Source of the DNA: Oxalicibacterium faecigallinarum
GTDB lineage: Bacteria > Pseudomonadota > Gammaproteobacteria > Burkholderiales > Burkholderiaceae_D
DNA: 64,000 nucleotides
Assembly: GCF_014635705.1 (NCBI RefSeq)
Contig: NZ_BMDI01000001.1
Span: 822,008 to 886,007, forward strand
Reading direction: 5' to 3'
The notes under the pieces were generated by a model, which was given only the letters and a program-made list of their open reading frames with translations, was not told the DNA's origin and did not search any database. The translations under genes and the position numbers were made by a program. Shown piece after piece: positions 36,454 to 46,065 of the stretch. Each line of letters begins with the position of its first letter. Positions within the stretch are counted from its first letter, which is position 1.

Positions 36454-39400
36454 TTAACCCTCGTAATGATGTGGTGCTTCAACCAGTGCAGGCGTCGGAT
36501 GCGAGCCATAGGCAACCTCTTCCGGTTCATGCCTGCCGGTGAATTTCTTTTCCAGCGTACGCAGCAGGACGTAGAAGATTGGTGTCAGGAACAGGCCGAA
36601 CGCTGTCACGCCGATCATCCCCGAGAACACCGCAACACCCATCGCATGACGCATTTCCGCACCGGCACCGGATGACAGGATCAGCGGGACGACACCGGCA
36701 ATAAATGCAATCGATGTCATCAGGATCGGACGCAGACGCAGGCGTGCTGCCTCGATTGCGGCGTCATAGGTACTGCGACCATGATGTTCAAGTTCGCGAG
36801 CAAACTCGACAATCAGAATCGCGTTCTTGCACGCCAGCCCCACCAGCACGATCAGACTGATCTGCGTAAAGATGTTGTTGTCGCCACCCGTCAACCAGAC
36901 GCCAAAGATTGCAGACAACAAGCCCATCGGCACGATCAGCAATACCGCCAATGGCAAGGTCAGACTCTCGTATTGCGCAGCGAGCACGAAGAACACCAGC
37001 AACATGGCCAACGGCAGGATGATGAACAGCGTGTCGCCGGCGATCTTGTCCTGATACGTGATCTCGGTCCACTCATAGCTGATACCGCGTGGCAGCGTCT
37101 CTGCGGCAATGCGTTCGATCGCGGCCTGCGCCTGACCAGTCGAATAGCCGGGAGCCGGACCACCATTGACGTCTGCTGCCGGGAAGCCGTTGTAACGCAC
37201 GAACTGATCCGGACCGTAGCTCTGCGTCATTTTCAGCACCGACGACAGCGGCACCATCTCGCCATTCTTGTTACGCGCCTTCAGCAAGCCAATGTCTTCA
37301 GCATGGGCACGGAATGGCGCATCGGCCTGTACGCGCACCTGGAAAGTACGTCCAAACTTGTTGAAGTCGTTGACGTACAAGGAACCCAGATAAATCTGCA
37401 AGGTATCGAATACAGACGGGATCGACAGACCCAGTTGCTGCGCACGTGTGCGATCCAGATCCGCATACAGTTGCGGCACGCTGATCTGATAGCTGGAGAA
37501 CATGCCGGCCAGCTCCGGTGTCTGATACGCCTTGGTCATGAATGCCTTCAACGCATCGTTGAGCGCTTCCTTGCCCAATGCCGAACGATCCTGAATCTGC
37601 AACTTGAAGCCGCCGATCGTCCCCAGACCCTGCACAGGTGGTGGCGGGAACATCGCAATGAACGCGTCCTTGATGCCCGCGTATTGCATGTTCAATTGCT
37701 GGGCAATCGCGTTGCCACTCAGCTCCTTGCTCTTGCGCTCGTCAAACGGCTTGAGCGTGACGAACACGATGCCGGAGTTGGGGCTGTTGACGAAGCCGTT
37801 GATCGACAGGCCAGGAAAGGCCACAGCAGATTCAACGCCGGGTGTTTTCATCGCAATGTCGGACATGTTGCGAATGACTTCTTCCGTGCGATCCAGTGAC
37901 GCGGCATCCGGCAACTGTGCAAAACCGACCAGATACTGCTTGTCCTGACCCGGAATGAAACCGGCAGGCACCTTATGGAACAGGAACATCGTCGCACCGA
38001 TCAGCACCGCATAGACCACCAGCGAAACCGATTTGCGCTTGAGGATGCCCTGCACGCCACCACCGTATTTGGTGGAGCCGCGATGGAACACGCGGTTGAA
38101 GCGCACGAAGAACCAGCCAAACAGACGATCAATCAGCAACTGGAACTTGTCTTTCGGCGCGCCATGTCCTTTGAGCAGCAAGGCCGACAAGGCTGGTGAC
38201 AAGGTCAGCGAATTGATTGCCGAGATCACAGTCGAGATGGCAATCGTCAATGCAAATTGCTTGAAGAACTGACCCGTCAAACCGGATACGAATGCGAGCG
38301 GCACGAACACGGCCGACAGCGTCAGCGCAATTGCCACGATCGGACCCGACACCTCGCGCATCGCCTTGTAGGTTGCTTCGCGCGCTGACAGCCCTTCCTC
38401 GATATTCCGTTCGACGTTCTCTACCACCACGATTGCATCATCGACCACAATACCAATCGCCAGCACCAAGCCAAACAGACTCAGCGCATTGATGGAGAAA
38501 CCCAGGCCCATCATCACGGCGAATGTACCGATCACCGAGACCGGCACCGCCAGCAAGGGAATGATCGATGCACGCCAGGTTTGCAGGAACACGATCACCA
38601 CGATCACGACCAGCAGAATTGCTTCCAGCAAGGTATGCACAACCGCCTTGATCGACGCACGCACGAACTGTGTCGGGTCGTAGACGATGCTGTAGTCCAC
38701 GCCTTCCGGCATGTCTTTCTTCAGCTCCGCCATCAGCTTGCGCACGTTGTCGGAAATCTCCAGCGCATTGGAACCCGGCGACTGGAAGATCGGCATCGCC
38801 ACGGCAGGCTTGTTGTTCAACAAGGAACGCAATGCATATTCGCTGGCGCCGAGCTCAACCCGAGCGACGTCGCGCAAGCGCGTCACCACGCCGTCCGGCG
38901 AGGTACGGATGACGATATCGCGGAAGTCGTCTTCGGTCTTCAGGCGGCCTTGTGCATTGACCGACATTTGATAGTCGACACCCGGCACGGATGGCGATGC
39001 ACCGATCACGCCGGCTGCAACGTTGACGTTCTGCTCGCGGATCGCTTCGACCACGTCGTTTGCGGCCAGACCACGTTCCGCCACCTTGCGGGGATCGAGC
39101 CAGACGCGCATCGAATAATCACCTGCACCAAACAACTGCACCGAGCCCACACCCGGCAGACGCGCAATGTTGTCTTTCACGTTCAGCACGGCGTAGTTGC
39201 GCAGATACGTCATGTCGTAACGATCGTTTGGCGACACCAGGTGCACCACCATCGTCATGTCCGGTGAACTCTTGACCGTCGTCACGCCTAAACGCTGCAC
39301 CACATCTGGTAGACGTGGCAAAGCCTGATTCACGCGGTTTTGCACGAGCTGTTGCGCCAGATCCGGCGACGTGCCGAGTTTGAAAGTCACGGTCAATGTC

Positions 39401-39669
39401 ATCAGGCCATCCGAGGTTGCCTGCGACGACATGTACAACATGCCTTCGACACCGTTGATCTGTTCTTCAATCGGCGTCGCTACTGTTTCCGCAATGGTTT
39501 GCGGATTGGCGCCCGGGAAGTTGGCTTTCACCACTACCGAAGGCGGCACGACTTCCGGATATTCGGAGATCGGCAAATTCAGCATGGAAATCAAACCACC
39601 AAGCAGAATAAGAGCCGACAACACGCCCGCGAAAATGGGGCGGTCAATAAAAAATCGCGAGATATTCAT
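36454..39669 (-). CDS. RND multidrug efflux pump, HAE1 family (MexF/BpeF-like)
   Basis: 1071 residues with the full AcrB-type architecture: twelve membrane helices and two large periplasmic loops. The helix 4 proton-relay aspartates appear in GIVVDDAIVVVENVER. Sequence blocks such as FPPPPVQGLGTIGGFKLQIQDR and PAGFIPGQDKQYLVGFAQLPDAASLDRTE are typical of the MexF/BpeF/OqxB group, which exports chloramphenicol, trimethoprim and quinolones. ATG at 39669 (MNISRFFIDRPIFAGVLS). Middle gene of the operon. The likely regulator is TetR-type (41608), not the MexT-type LysR seen with MexEF. Confidence 0.95.
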   Translation of the reverse strand: MNISRFFIDRPIFAGVLSALILLGGLISMLNLPISEYPEVVPPSVVVKANFPGANPQTIAETVATPIEEQINGVEGMLYMSSQATSDGLMTLTVTFKLGTSPDLAQQLVQNRVNQALPRLPDVVQRLGVTTVKSSPDMTMVVHLVSPNDRYDMTYLRNYAVLNVKDNIARLPGVGSVQLFGAGDYSMRVWLDPRKVAERGLAANDVVEAIREQNVNVAAGVIGASPSVPGVDYQMSVNAQGRLKTEDDFRDIVIRTSPDGVVTRLRDVARVELGASEYALRSLLNNKPAVAMPIFQSPGSNALEISDNVRKLMAELKKDMPEGVDYSIVYDPTQFVRASIKAVVHTLLEAILLVVIVVIVFLQTWRASIIPLLAVPVSVIGTFAVMMGLGFSINALSLFGLVLAIGIVVDDAIVVVENVERNIEEGLSAREATYKAMREVSGPIVAIALTLSAVFVPLAFVSGLTGQFFKQFALTIAISTVISAINSLTLSPALSALLLKGHGAPKDKFQLLIDRLFGWFFVRFNRVFHRGSTKYGGGVQGILKRKSVSLVVYAVLIGATMFLFHKVPAGFIPGQDKQYLVGFAQLPDAASLDRTEEVIRNMSDIAMKTPGVESAVAFPGLSINGFVNSPNSGIVFVTLKPFDERKSKELSGNAIAQQLNMQYAGIKDAFIAMFPPPPVQGLGTIGGFKLQIQDRSALGKEALNDALKAFMTKAYQTPELAGMFSSYQISVPQLYADLDRTRAQQLGLSIPSVFDTLQIYLGSLYVNDFNKFGRTFQVRVQADAPFRAHAEDIGLLKARNKNGEMVPLSSVLKMTQSYGPDQFVRYNGFPAADVNGGPAPGYSTGQAQAAIERIAAETLPRGISYEWTEITYQDKIAGDTLFIILPLAMLLVFFVLAAQYESLTLPLAVLLIVPMGLLSAIFGVWLTGGDNNIFTQISLIVLVGLACKNAILIVEFARELEHHGRSTYDAAIEAARLRLRPILMTSIAFIAGVVPLILSSGAGAEMRHAMGVAVFSGMIGVTAFGLFLTPIFYVLLRTLEKKFTGRHEPEEVAYGSHPTPALVEAPHHYEG

Positions 39670-39724
39670 AAGACATTCTTCTTTTTAAATGGAGCGATGC
39701 AGTAAATCGATGCAGTCGGAGGAA

Positions 39725-40942
39725 TTACTGCGCAGTCGCCACCTGCTGACCCGATACGGATTTGCCCAGACCGGCTACACGTGCATCCATGGCAACCACT
39801 TCCGGTGCGACAACGTCGTTTGGACGGATGCGTTGCAGGCCATTGACGACGATGCGCTCATCCTTTTTCACGCCATCGCGCACGACACGCAAGCCTTCGA
39901 CCATCGGTCCCAAAGTGACCTGCCGATACGTGGCCTTGTTATCGGCACCAACGACCATCACGTACTTCTTGTCCTGATCGGTACCGACTGCGCGATCATC
40001 AACCAGCAAGGCATTCTTGGCATTGGCGTCACCAGTACGGACGCGTGCATACATGCCCGGTGTCAGCGTGCCATCGGCATTATCGAAAACGGCGCGCACA
40101 CGGATCGTGCCGGAACCGATATCCAGACGGTTGTCAAACGATTGGATATGGCCTTCGCGCGGATAACCGGTTTCGCTGGTCAGACCGATGGCGACCGGAA
40201 TACGCTGGACACCGGCATTACCGACGGCACCGCCACTGGCGTAGCGGATGTAAGTCGGCTCATCGACTTCAAAATTGACGTAGACCGGTGACACGGAGAC
40301 GACCGTCGTCAGTGTCGGCGCCGTCGCGCCGGTGGCCACCAGATTGCCGACTGTAATCTCGGCACGCGAAACGCGACCGCTAACCGGCGCGGTAATCTCC
40401 GTGTATTGCAGATTCAGACGTGCGGTCAGCACTGCTGCTTCTGCAGCTTTCAGATTGGCGTCGGCTTCCTGCTGGGCATTTTCACGCTCGTCGAGTTCGC
40501 GTCGTGCAACAGCACGATCCTCGATCAGGCGCTTGGTGCGCTCCAGTTCTGTCTTGGCCAGGGCCGCGCGAGCCTGGGCCCCTGCCCGTGCTGCTTCGGC
40601 ACGTGCCAGTTCTGCCTTGTAAGGTCGCTGATCAATGGTGAACAGCAAATCCCCTTTCTTGACGAGCTGACCATCCTTGAAATGCACGGCTTCGATCGTG
40701 CCGGAGACGCGCGGACGAATCTCGACGCGTTCAATGGATTCGACGCGTCCCGAAAAATCATCCCATTCCGTCACGGAACGCTCGAGCACGGCAGCAACGG
40801 TCACGCTCGGCGCCTGCGGTGCAGCGGCATCCGGTTTTTCGGCGTGACCGGCTAAGGAGAACGTAATGGCACCGGCAACAACCAGGGCACCGACAGCGAT
40901 GGCAATCGTGCTGCGGGAAAAACGGAGAGTCGTGGTTTTCAT
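39725..40942 (-). CDS. RND efflux periplasmic adaptor (MexE/BpeE-like)
   Basis: 405 residues of membrane-fusion protein. The N-terminal signal/anchor (STIAIAVGALVVAGAITFSLA) has no lipobox. Lipoyl halves are GRVESIERVEIRPRVSGTIEAVHFKDGQLVKKGDLLF and APVSGRVSRAEITVGNLV, with a helical hairpin between them (about 115-180). First gene of the efflux operon, 55 bases before the pump. AGGAAA precedes the start codon. A CAAT-N9-ATTG dyad (40963-40979) lies just upstream. Confidence 0.94.
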   Translation of the reverse strand: MKTTTLRFSRSTIAIAVGALVVAGAITFSLAGHAEKPDAAAPQAPSVTVAAVLERSVTEWDDFSGRVESIERVEIRPRVSGTIEAVHFKDGQLVKKGDLLFTIDQRPYKAELARAEAARAGAQARAALAKTELERTKRLIEDRAVARRELDERENAQQEADANLKAAEAAVLTARLNLQYTEITAPVSGRVSRAEITVGNLVATGATAPTLTTVVSVSPVYVNFEVDEPTYIRYASGGAVGNAGVQRIPVAIGLTSETGYPREGHIQSFDNRLDIGSGTIRVRAVFDNADGTLTPGMYARVRTGDANAKNALLVDDRAVGTDQDKKYVMVVGADNKATYRQVTLGPMVEGLRVVRDGVKKDERIVVNGLQRIRPNDVVAPEVVAMDARVAGLGKSVSGQQVATAQ

Positions 40943-41175
40943 GGATTTTCCTGTCTACTAAACAATAACGAAACGATTGAATAAGCAAAAAAATTAGGTA
41001 AAACGAAGCCCTGACGCGTGGCAAGCCAACGCATCGAGATCAAAAACGGTTGTGAGTTAAGGGAGCGTGCCGGTCATGACTGCCCAGCCGCTAGGGGCTG
41101 ACCAGCAAGATCAGCTGGATGACGAAATCAACATCGCAGCATGGACAGTACCGTTCCGGGAAAAAGGTCGGACAA

Positions 41176-41361
41176 TCAGTAATCCTGAACGGATAGCAAC
41201 TGACCGATATTGCCAAGCGACGCGGTCGCCGTCGCCCAGAGTGCACCGCCTGTCATCGCGCCATCAACGAGGGTGTCCTGCACCGGACCGCTGTGCACAA
41301 CGGCGGAAAGTGCCAATGACCCTGCAGCAAGTACGGTTACTTGGTATATTCTCTTTTTCAT
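41176..41361 (-). CDS. Small secreted peptide, 61 residues
   Basis: MKKRIYQVTVLAAGSLALSAVV... has a good signal peptide (basic N-terminus, hydrophobic core, likely cleavage near HSG/GPVQ) and a short mature chain rich in Gly, Ala and Thr. AGGGG lies 6 bases upstream of the ATG, so translation is plausible. It sits alone between the efflux adaptor and the tetR gene, on the efflux operon strand, and could be the first gene of that transcript (233 bases to the adaptor). No family recognised. Confidence 0.5.
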   Translation of the reverse strand: MKKRIYQVTVLAAGSLALSAVVHSGPVQDTLVDGAMTGGALWATATASLGNIGQLLSVQDY

Positions 41362-41533
41362 TTTTAGCCCCTGACCTTATTGCAGCTTCTGTTACAGCGT
41401 TATCCCAATTCCCTGTAGCCAAGCCAATATACAAATAATGAATGCATGGATTGCGCAGCCGATTACGTCATTTGCATTTCGGCAAGAAACCGTTGAAATG
41501 CAGCAGAAATTGAACCAATTCAGATATTTTGTA

Positions 41534-41557
41534 TCAATCACTACGTAATATGATTGA
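41534..41557. promoter_or_regulatory. Candidate TetR operator
   Basis: Inverted repeat TCAATCA-N10-TGATTGA, 24 bp in all, 50 bases upstream of the tetR start and in the gap facing the efflux operon. Size and symmetry suit a TetR dimer. Confidence 0.55.
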
Positions 41558-41607
41558 GACTTTAGCCAGCTTGGATTAAGCTGTCAAGGCATTTAATAAC
41601 GATCGCT

Positions 41608-42243
41608 ATGAAAATGGAAGAAGTTACTAAAAAACCACGCAAGAAGTCCGGACGCCCTCTGTCGTTCGATCGCGAAGCGGCGCTGGAACGCGCCATGCTG
41701 GTTTTTTGGCGCTATGGATACGAGGCGGCGTCGCTGCAGGAATTGACGTCGGCCATGGGTATCACGCCGCCAAGCCTGTATGCCGCCTTTGGCGATAAGG
41801 AAAAGCTCTATCTGGAAGCAGTTGAACGCTATTCCTCGCAGCGCTGCAGCACCCTGCACTGCCTGTTCGACGAAGCGCCGACCGCACGCGATGCGATCGA
41901 GCGCCTGCTGCAAAGCAGCGCCGTCGAGATGACCTGCCCCAGCCATCCTCCCGGCTGTCTGGTTGCCACATCGGCCACCAACTGCTCCGCCTCCGCCTCG
42001 CATGTGCAGGAAGCGGTCAGCGAACGTCGTGACAATGTGGAAACCATCATTCGCGAACGTCTGGAAAAAGCCATCGCCGACGGGGAGCTACCAGCGGATA
42101 CCAATGCCTGCGTACTGGCCGGCTTTTACAGCACCGTGATGCAAGGCATGTCTTCGCAGGCGCGGGACACCGGCGGCAACCGTGATCGTCTGCTGGCGAT
42201 TGCAAATGCTGCAATGCGTGCATGGCCCGCAAAGAATCATTGA
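41608..42243 (+). CDS. TetR-family repressor
   Basis: 211 residues. HTH about 22-65 (AALERAMLVFWRYGYEAASLQELTSAMGITPPSLYAAFGDKEKLYLEAV), then a ligand-binding region with several cysteines (TCPSHPPGCLVATSATNCS). The C-terminal part resembles the AcrR-like/TetR_C subgroup that often guards oxidoreductases or pumps. Divergent from the RND operon with a palindrome between, so the efflux operon is its probable target. Followed by a strong terminator. Confidence 0.92.
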   Translation: MKMEEVTKKPRKKSGRPLSFDREAALERAMLVFWRYGYEAASLQELTSAMGITPPSLYAAFGDKEKLYLEAVERYSSQRCSTLHCLFDEAPTARDAIERLLQSSAVEMTCPSHPPGCLVATSATNCSASASHVQEAVSERRDNVETIIRERLEKAIADGELPADTNACVLAGFYSTVMQGMSSQARDTGGNRDRLLAIANAAMRAWPAKNH

Positions 42244-42261
42244 CCTGTTTTCGTTCTCTTC

Positions 42262-42289
42262 AAACGCCTGTCACCGACAGGCGTTTTTT
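42262..42289 (+). terminator. Intrinsic terminator after tetR
   Basis: Stem AAACGCCTGTC / GACAGGCGTTT with a 3-base loop, followed by a T-run; 19 bases past the tetR stop. Confidence 0.93.
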
Positions 42290-42359
42290 ATTTGCAGGCA
42301 GATTGCCGAGCGCCCACATGCTCTAGAATTGCGGCAATCATCCATGCCGCAGGAATGCT

Positions 42360-43040
42360 GTGTACGCACTCATTATTGAAGACAATCCGGATATCGTTGC
42401 CAACCTGTTCGGCTTTCTCGAGCCACAGGGATTTACCCTGGATGTCGCTTACAGCGGCAATGCCGGGCTCGAGTTGGCGCGCAATACCAATTACGACGTG
42501 ATCGTGCTGGATCTGGAATTGCCCGGCCTTGATGGCGTCGAAGTCTGCCGCAAACTGCGCAAGGAAGCCCGCAAGGCAACGCCCGTTTTAATGCTGACTG
42601 CACGCGATACGGTCAAGGACAAGCTGGTCGGCTTTGACGTCGGTGCCGATGATTACCTGGTCAAACCGTTTTCGCTGGTTGAACTCGAAGCGCGTTTGCG
42701 CGCGCTCGTGCGCCGAGCACGGAATGAAAGCGTCGAGCACATCCTCGAATTCGGTGACTTGCAATTTGACCTCAGTCGCTGCGAGGCAAAACGTGCCGGG
42801 CGCGTACTGGCGTTGACACCCACCGGCTACAAATTGCTGGAAGCACTGATGCGCATGGCACCTGCCATCATCACGCGCGACGCCTTGTTACGCGAAATCT
42901 GGGGGGATGATCCACCCGACAGCGATGCCCTGCGCACGCACATCCATGCCTTGCGCACGGCAATGGACAGACCTTTCGTCAAACCCATGCTGGTGACCTT
43001 GCCCGGCAACGGCTACAAACTGGTACATGATGAAACGTAA
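42360..43040 (+). CDS. OmpR-family response regulator (PmrA-like)
   Basis: 226 residues. Receiver domain: acidic pair E7/D8, phosphoacceptor D51 (VLDLELPG), T80 and K102 (VKPF). The winged-helix DNA-binding domain spans about 130-222 (LALTPTGYKLLEALMR... HIHALRTAMDRP). Starts with GTG; AGGA sits 5 bases upstream and the nearby ATG at 42355 is out of frame. The 3' end overlaps the sensor kinase gene by 14 bases. Position before eptA suggests it governs lipid A modification. Confidence 0.92.
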   Translation: MYALIIEDNPDIVANLFGFLEPQGFTLDVAYSGNAGLELARNTNYDVIVLDLELPGLDGVEVCRKLRKEARKATPVLMLTARDTVKDKLVGFDVGADDYLVKPFSLVELEARLRALVRRARNESVEHILEFGDLQFDLSRCEAKRAGRVLALTPTGYKLLEALMRMAPAIITRDALLREIWGDDPPDSDALRTHIHALRTAMDRPFVKPMLVTLPGNGYKLVHDET

Positions 43041-44274
43041 ATTCTCTCTGCAACGCAGGATCACGACCGCCATGCTGCTGATGGCGTTTGCGCTGTGCTC
43101 CTTCTTTTCTCTGGTCGCTTATGTCGCAGTCGAGATATCGGAATCCCAACTGATTGATCACAGGCTCGACAAGGAAGCGGACCGGCTGATTGATCAGCAC
43201 ATCAACAATCGGCCACCGGATCCGGAAGAGGTCAATTTTTTCATCAACAGCGACATCCCGGATTACCTGAGCGACCTGCCTGAAGGCCTGCACGAGGTCA
43301 TGCATGACGGCAAGGAAATCACCGTCATCGTCCGCAAGGTCAATGATGAAACTTTTGTCATTACCGATGACACCAGTGATTTCGAGATCACGGAAATCCT
43401 GATCTTCATGTCGATCGGTGCCGGTTTTCTTGCCAGCATCCTGCTGGCGATCATTCTCGGCATGGCCTTTGCCCGGCGCATCGTGTCGCCCGTAACCGAG
43501 CTGGCGGATGCTGTCGCGCGCAATGAAGAGCCGGGCAAATTGCCGTCGCTGGATGCGCAGGACGAAATCGGCATGCTGGCACGTACTTTTGCAGCGCGCA
43601 CCGAACAGTTACAACAATTTCTGGCCGATGAAAAACTGTTCACCGGCGATGTCAGTCACGAACTGCGCACACCGCTGACCATCATGCTCGGCGCAGCGGA
43701 ATTGCTGGAAACGCGACTGGCGCAGTCTCCTGATGATCTGGAAGTGGCAACGCGCATCCGTCGTATTGCCAGCGAAGCATCCGAACGCGTCGGCGCCCTG
43801 CTATTGCTATCACAGTCGCCAGAAATGCTCGGCAGCGCGCCATTACCGATCACACATGTGATTGAACGCGAAATCGAGCGTTATCGGCCCATGATCGAAG
43901 GCAAACCCGTCACGGTCGAATTTACGGGATCGCCTGACGTGCTGGTACCGGCGCGTGTCGAGCTGGCAGGCATTGCGATCGGCAATCTGATCCGCAATGC
44001 CTGCCAGTACACCGAACAAGGCTGCGTGCGGATCAAGCTGACGCAAGATCGACTCGTCATCGAAGACAATGGCCCGGGCTTGCCGGAAAATGTACGTGAA
44101 CGTCTGTTTTCACGCTTCGTACGTGGCGCCGATAGCCAGCATGTCGGCTCCGGTCTGGGACTGGCGATCGTCAAACGGGTTGCCGATCATCTTGGTTGGC
44201 AAATTCACCATGAATCGCCGGTCAGTGGCGGCAGTCGCTTCATCCTGCAGTTTGCCGCGACAACGCCCCGTTGA
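43027..44274 (+). CDS. Sensor histidine kinase (PmrB-like)
   Basis: 415 residues. Two membrane helices (about 12-34 and 124-146) flank a short periplasmic sensor domain of roughly 90 residues that is acidic (DLPEGLHEVMHDGKEIT, DDTSDFEITE), a feature often linked to cation or peptide sensing. HAMP region about 147-200. Phosphoacceptor H211 in GDVSHELRTPLT. The ATPase has NLIRNACQYT, EDNGPGLP and GSGLGLAIVK. Overlaps the regulator gene, so translation is coupled. The eptA start lies about 100 bases downstream. Confidence 0.92.
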   Translation: MMKRKFSLQRRITTAMLLMAFALCSFFSLVAYVAVEISESQLIDHRLDKEADRLIDQHINNRPPDPEEVNFFINSDIPDYLSDLPEGLHEVMHDGKEITVIVRKVNDETFVITDDTSDFEITEILIFMSIGAGFLASILLAIILGMAFARRIVSPVTELADAVARNEEPGKLPSLDAQDEIGMLARTFAARTEQLQQFLADEKLFTGDVSHELRTPLTIMLGAAELLETRLAQSPDDLEVATRIRRIASEASERVGALLLLSQSPEMLGSAPLPITHVIEREIERYRPMIEGKPVTVEFTGSPDVLVPARVELAGIAIGNLIRNACQYTEQGCVRIKLTQDRLVIEDNGPGLPENVRERLFSRFVRGADSQHVGSGLGLAIVKRVADHLGWQIHHESPVSGGSRFILQFAATTPR

Positions 44275-44313
44275 TCAAACTGACAAAACGCGGATCACCC
44301 GCATCTCACCAGC

Positions 44314-44330
44314 CTTAACGCCGCATTAAC
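44314..44330 (+). promoter_or_regulatory. PmrA-box-like direct repeat upstream of eptA
   Basis: CTTAAC-N5-ATTAAC has the spacing and core of the YTTAAK-N5-YTTAAK repeat bound by PmrA-type regulators. The same bases also form a dyad, ACGCCG-N6-CGGCGT (44318-44335), which could fold in RNA. Confidence 0.5.
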
Positions 44331-44344
44331 GGCGTCACCGATAG

Positions 44345-44374
44345 CGTACGGACTTCTTCCACGAAGTGCGTACG
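44345..44374 (+). promoter_or_regulatory. Hairpin covering the eptA ribosome-binding region
   Basis: CGTACGGACTTC and GAAGTGCGTACG form a 12-bp stem with one mismatch and a 6-base loop. The 3' arm ends two bases before the eptA ATG, and the only purine-rich Shine-Dalgarno-like bases (GAAG) are inside it. If it forms in mRNA it would hide the initiation site. Confidence 0.65.
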
Positions 44375-44376
44375 TC

Positions 44377-46065
44377 ATGAAATCAACTTCTGTCGTTTCT
44401 TCACACCAGCCGGGCACATGGCCTTTCTGGCTACTCGAGAAGCGCCCGGCGCTATCGATTGAATGGCTGGCCGTCATCAGCAGCCTGTTCTTCACACTCA
44501 CCGCCAACCATCTTTTCCTTTCCACCGCCTTGGCGCAGGCGGATTGGCTGCTCGCTGGTACGTGGCTGTTCGCCCTCTGTCTTTTTGTCGCCTTGACGGC
44601 AGCACATACCGCCATTTTTCTGTTCGTGCTGGCACGCTGGAATGCCAAGCCACTGCTGACGCTGCTTTTGCTGACCACTGCCGCCGCCGCGTACTACATG
44701 GATCGGTACACCATTTTCTTCAATGGCGAAATGGTCCGCAACATTCTGCGCACCGATGTGCGTGAAGCGTCCGAACTGCTTTCGCTGAACATGTTCGTGC
44801 ATATCCTGTTGTTTGGTGGCCTGCCCGCTCTGTTGCTATGGCGCGTGAGAATCACGACACGTCCATGGAAACGTACCCTGTTGATTCGCCCCTTGACGAT
44901 TCTCGGCACAGTCATCCTCACGATTGCTGCCGTGATGATGATGTTCCAGGATTTCTCGGCATTGATGCGCAATCAGAAGGAAGCGCGTTTTCTGATCATG
45001 CCGGCCGCCTACCTGACTTCCTTTGCACGCGTACTTGCCAGCGACAGCAATGCCGCGACGCGTCCACGCACGCCGATCAGCGAAGACGCCCATCTAGCTG
45101 CAGCATGGCAGCGACGCGACAAACCGATGCTGTTTGTTTTAGTGGTCGGGGAAACCACACGGGCAGCCAACTGGGGCTTGAACGGCTACGAGCGGCAAAC
45201 CACACCGGAACTGGCAAAACGCGACGTCATCAATTTTTCACAGGCCACGTCATGCGGCACCAACACGGAGGTTTCTGTTCCCTGCATGTTTTCGCCATTT
45301 GGCCGTCACGACTATAACGAAGACAAGATCCGCTCGCATGAGTCGCTGCTGCACATCATTGAGCATGCAGGCATCAAAACCGTATGGCGTGACAACCAGT
45401 CCGGTTGCAAAGGCGTATGCGATGGCCTGACTCTCAGGCAGATCGAAAGCAATCGCGTATCGCCACTGTGCGACGGCGAGCGGTGCCTCGACGAGATCAT
45501 GCTGGAAGGCATGGACGGCGAGATTCACGAGGCCAGGAATGGCAATTTATTTGTGGTCTTGCATCAGCTTGGCAATCACGGACCGGCTTATTTCAAACGC
45601 TATCCTGCCGCCATGCGCTCGTTCTCGCCCACCTGCGATACGGCGGACCTTGGCAAATGCTCGCAAGCCGAGATCGTCAATACCTATGACAACGGCGTAC
45701 GCTACACCGATCACTTCCTCGCGCAAACCATCGACTGGCTGAAGACGCAAAGCAAATACGATACTGCCATGCTGTATCTGTCCGACCATGGCGAGTCACT
45801 TGGTGAAAACGGTATCTACCTGCATGGTTTGCCGTACTCGATTGCACCGAAGGAACAGAAACAGGTACCGATGGTGATGTGGATGTCGCCCGGTTTCATG
45901 TCGGACTTTGGCTTCAATACCGCCTGCCTGCAACAGCGTGCCGGCCAGCCAATCTCGCAAGATCATTTATTCCACTCCGTACTGGGCATGCTGCAGATCG
46001 AGTCTCGCTACTACGATGCAGCATGGGATGCCTTTACCGACTGCAGGAAATCACATGTCTCGTGA
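44377..46065 (+). CDS. eptA: Lipid A phosphoethanolamine transferase EptA
   Basis: 562 residues. Five N-terminal membrane helices precede a periplasmic alkaline-phosphatase-fold domain. E259 (VVGETTR) and nucleophile T297 (SCGTNTEVSVPCMF) match the zinc/catalytic site of EptA/MCR enzymes; C293 and C303 form the expected disulfide, and NHGPAYF and SDHGESLGENG supply the remaining metal ligands. It adds phosphoethanolamine to lipid A and lowers binding of polymyxin-like peptides. The start is about 20 residues earlier than many homologs, with no clear ribosome site and a hairpin over the region. Third gene of the regulator-kinase-eptA-PAP2 group. Confidence 0.95.
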   Translation: MKSTSVVSSHQPGTWPFWLLEKRPALSIEWLAVISSLFFTLTANHLFLSTALAQADWLLAGTWLFALCLFVALTAAHTAIFLFVLARWNAKPLLTLLLLTTAAAAYYMDRYTIFFNGEMVRNILRTDVREASELLSLNMFVHILLFGGLPALLLWRVRITTRPWKRTLLIRPLTILGTVILTIAAVMMMFQDFSALMRNQKEARFLIMPAAYLTSFARVLASDSNAATRPRTPISEDAHLAAAWQRRDKPMLFVLVVGETTRAANWGLNGYERQTTPELAKRDVINFSQATSCGTNTEVSVPCMFSPFGRHDYNEDKIRSHESLLHIIEHAGIKTVWRDNQSGCKGVCDGLTLRQIESNRVSPLCDGERCLDEIMLEGMDGEIHEARNGNLFVVLHQLGNHGPAYFKRYPAAMRSFSPTCDTADLGKCSQAEIVNTYDNGVRYTDHFLAQTIDWLKTQSKYDTAMLYLSDHGESLGENGIYLHGLPYSIAPKEQKQVPMVMWMSPGFMSDFGFNTACLQQRAGQPISQDHLFHSVLGMLQIESRYYDAAWDAFTDCRKSHVS

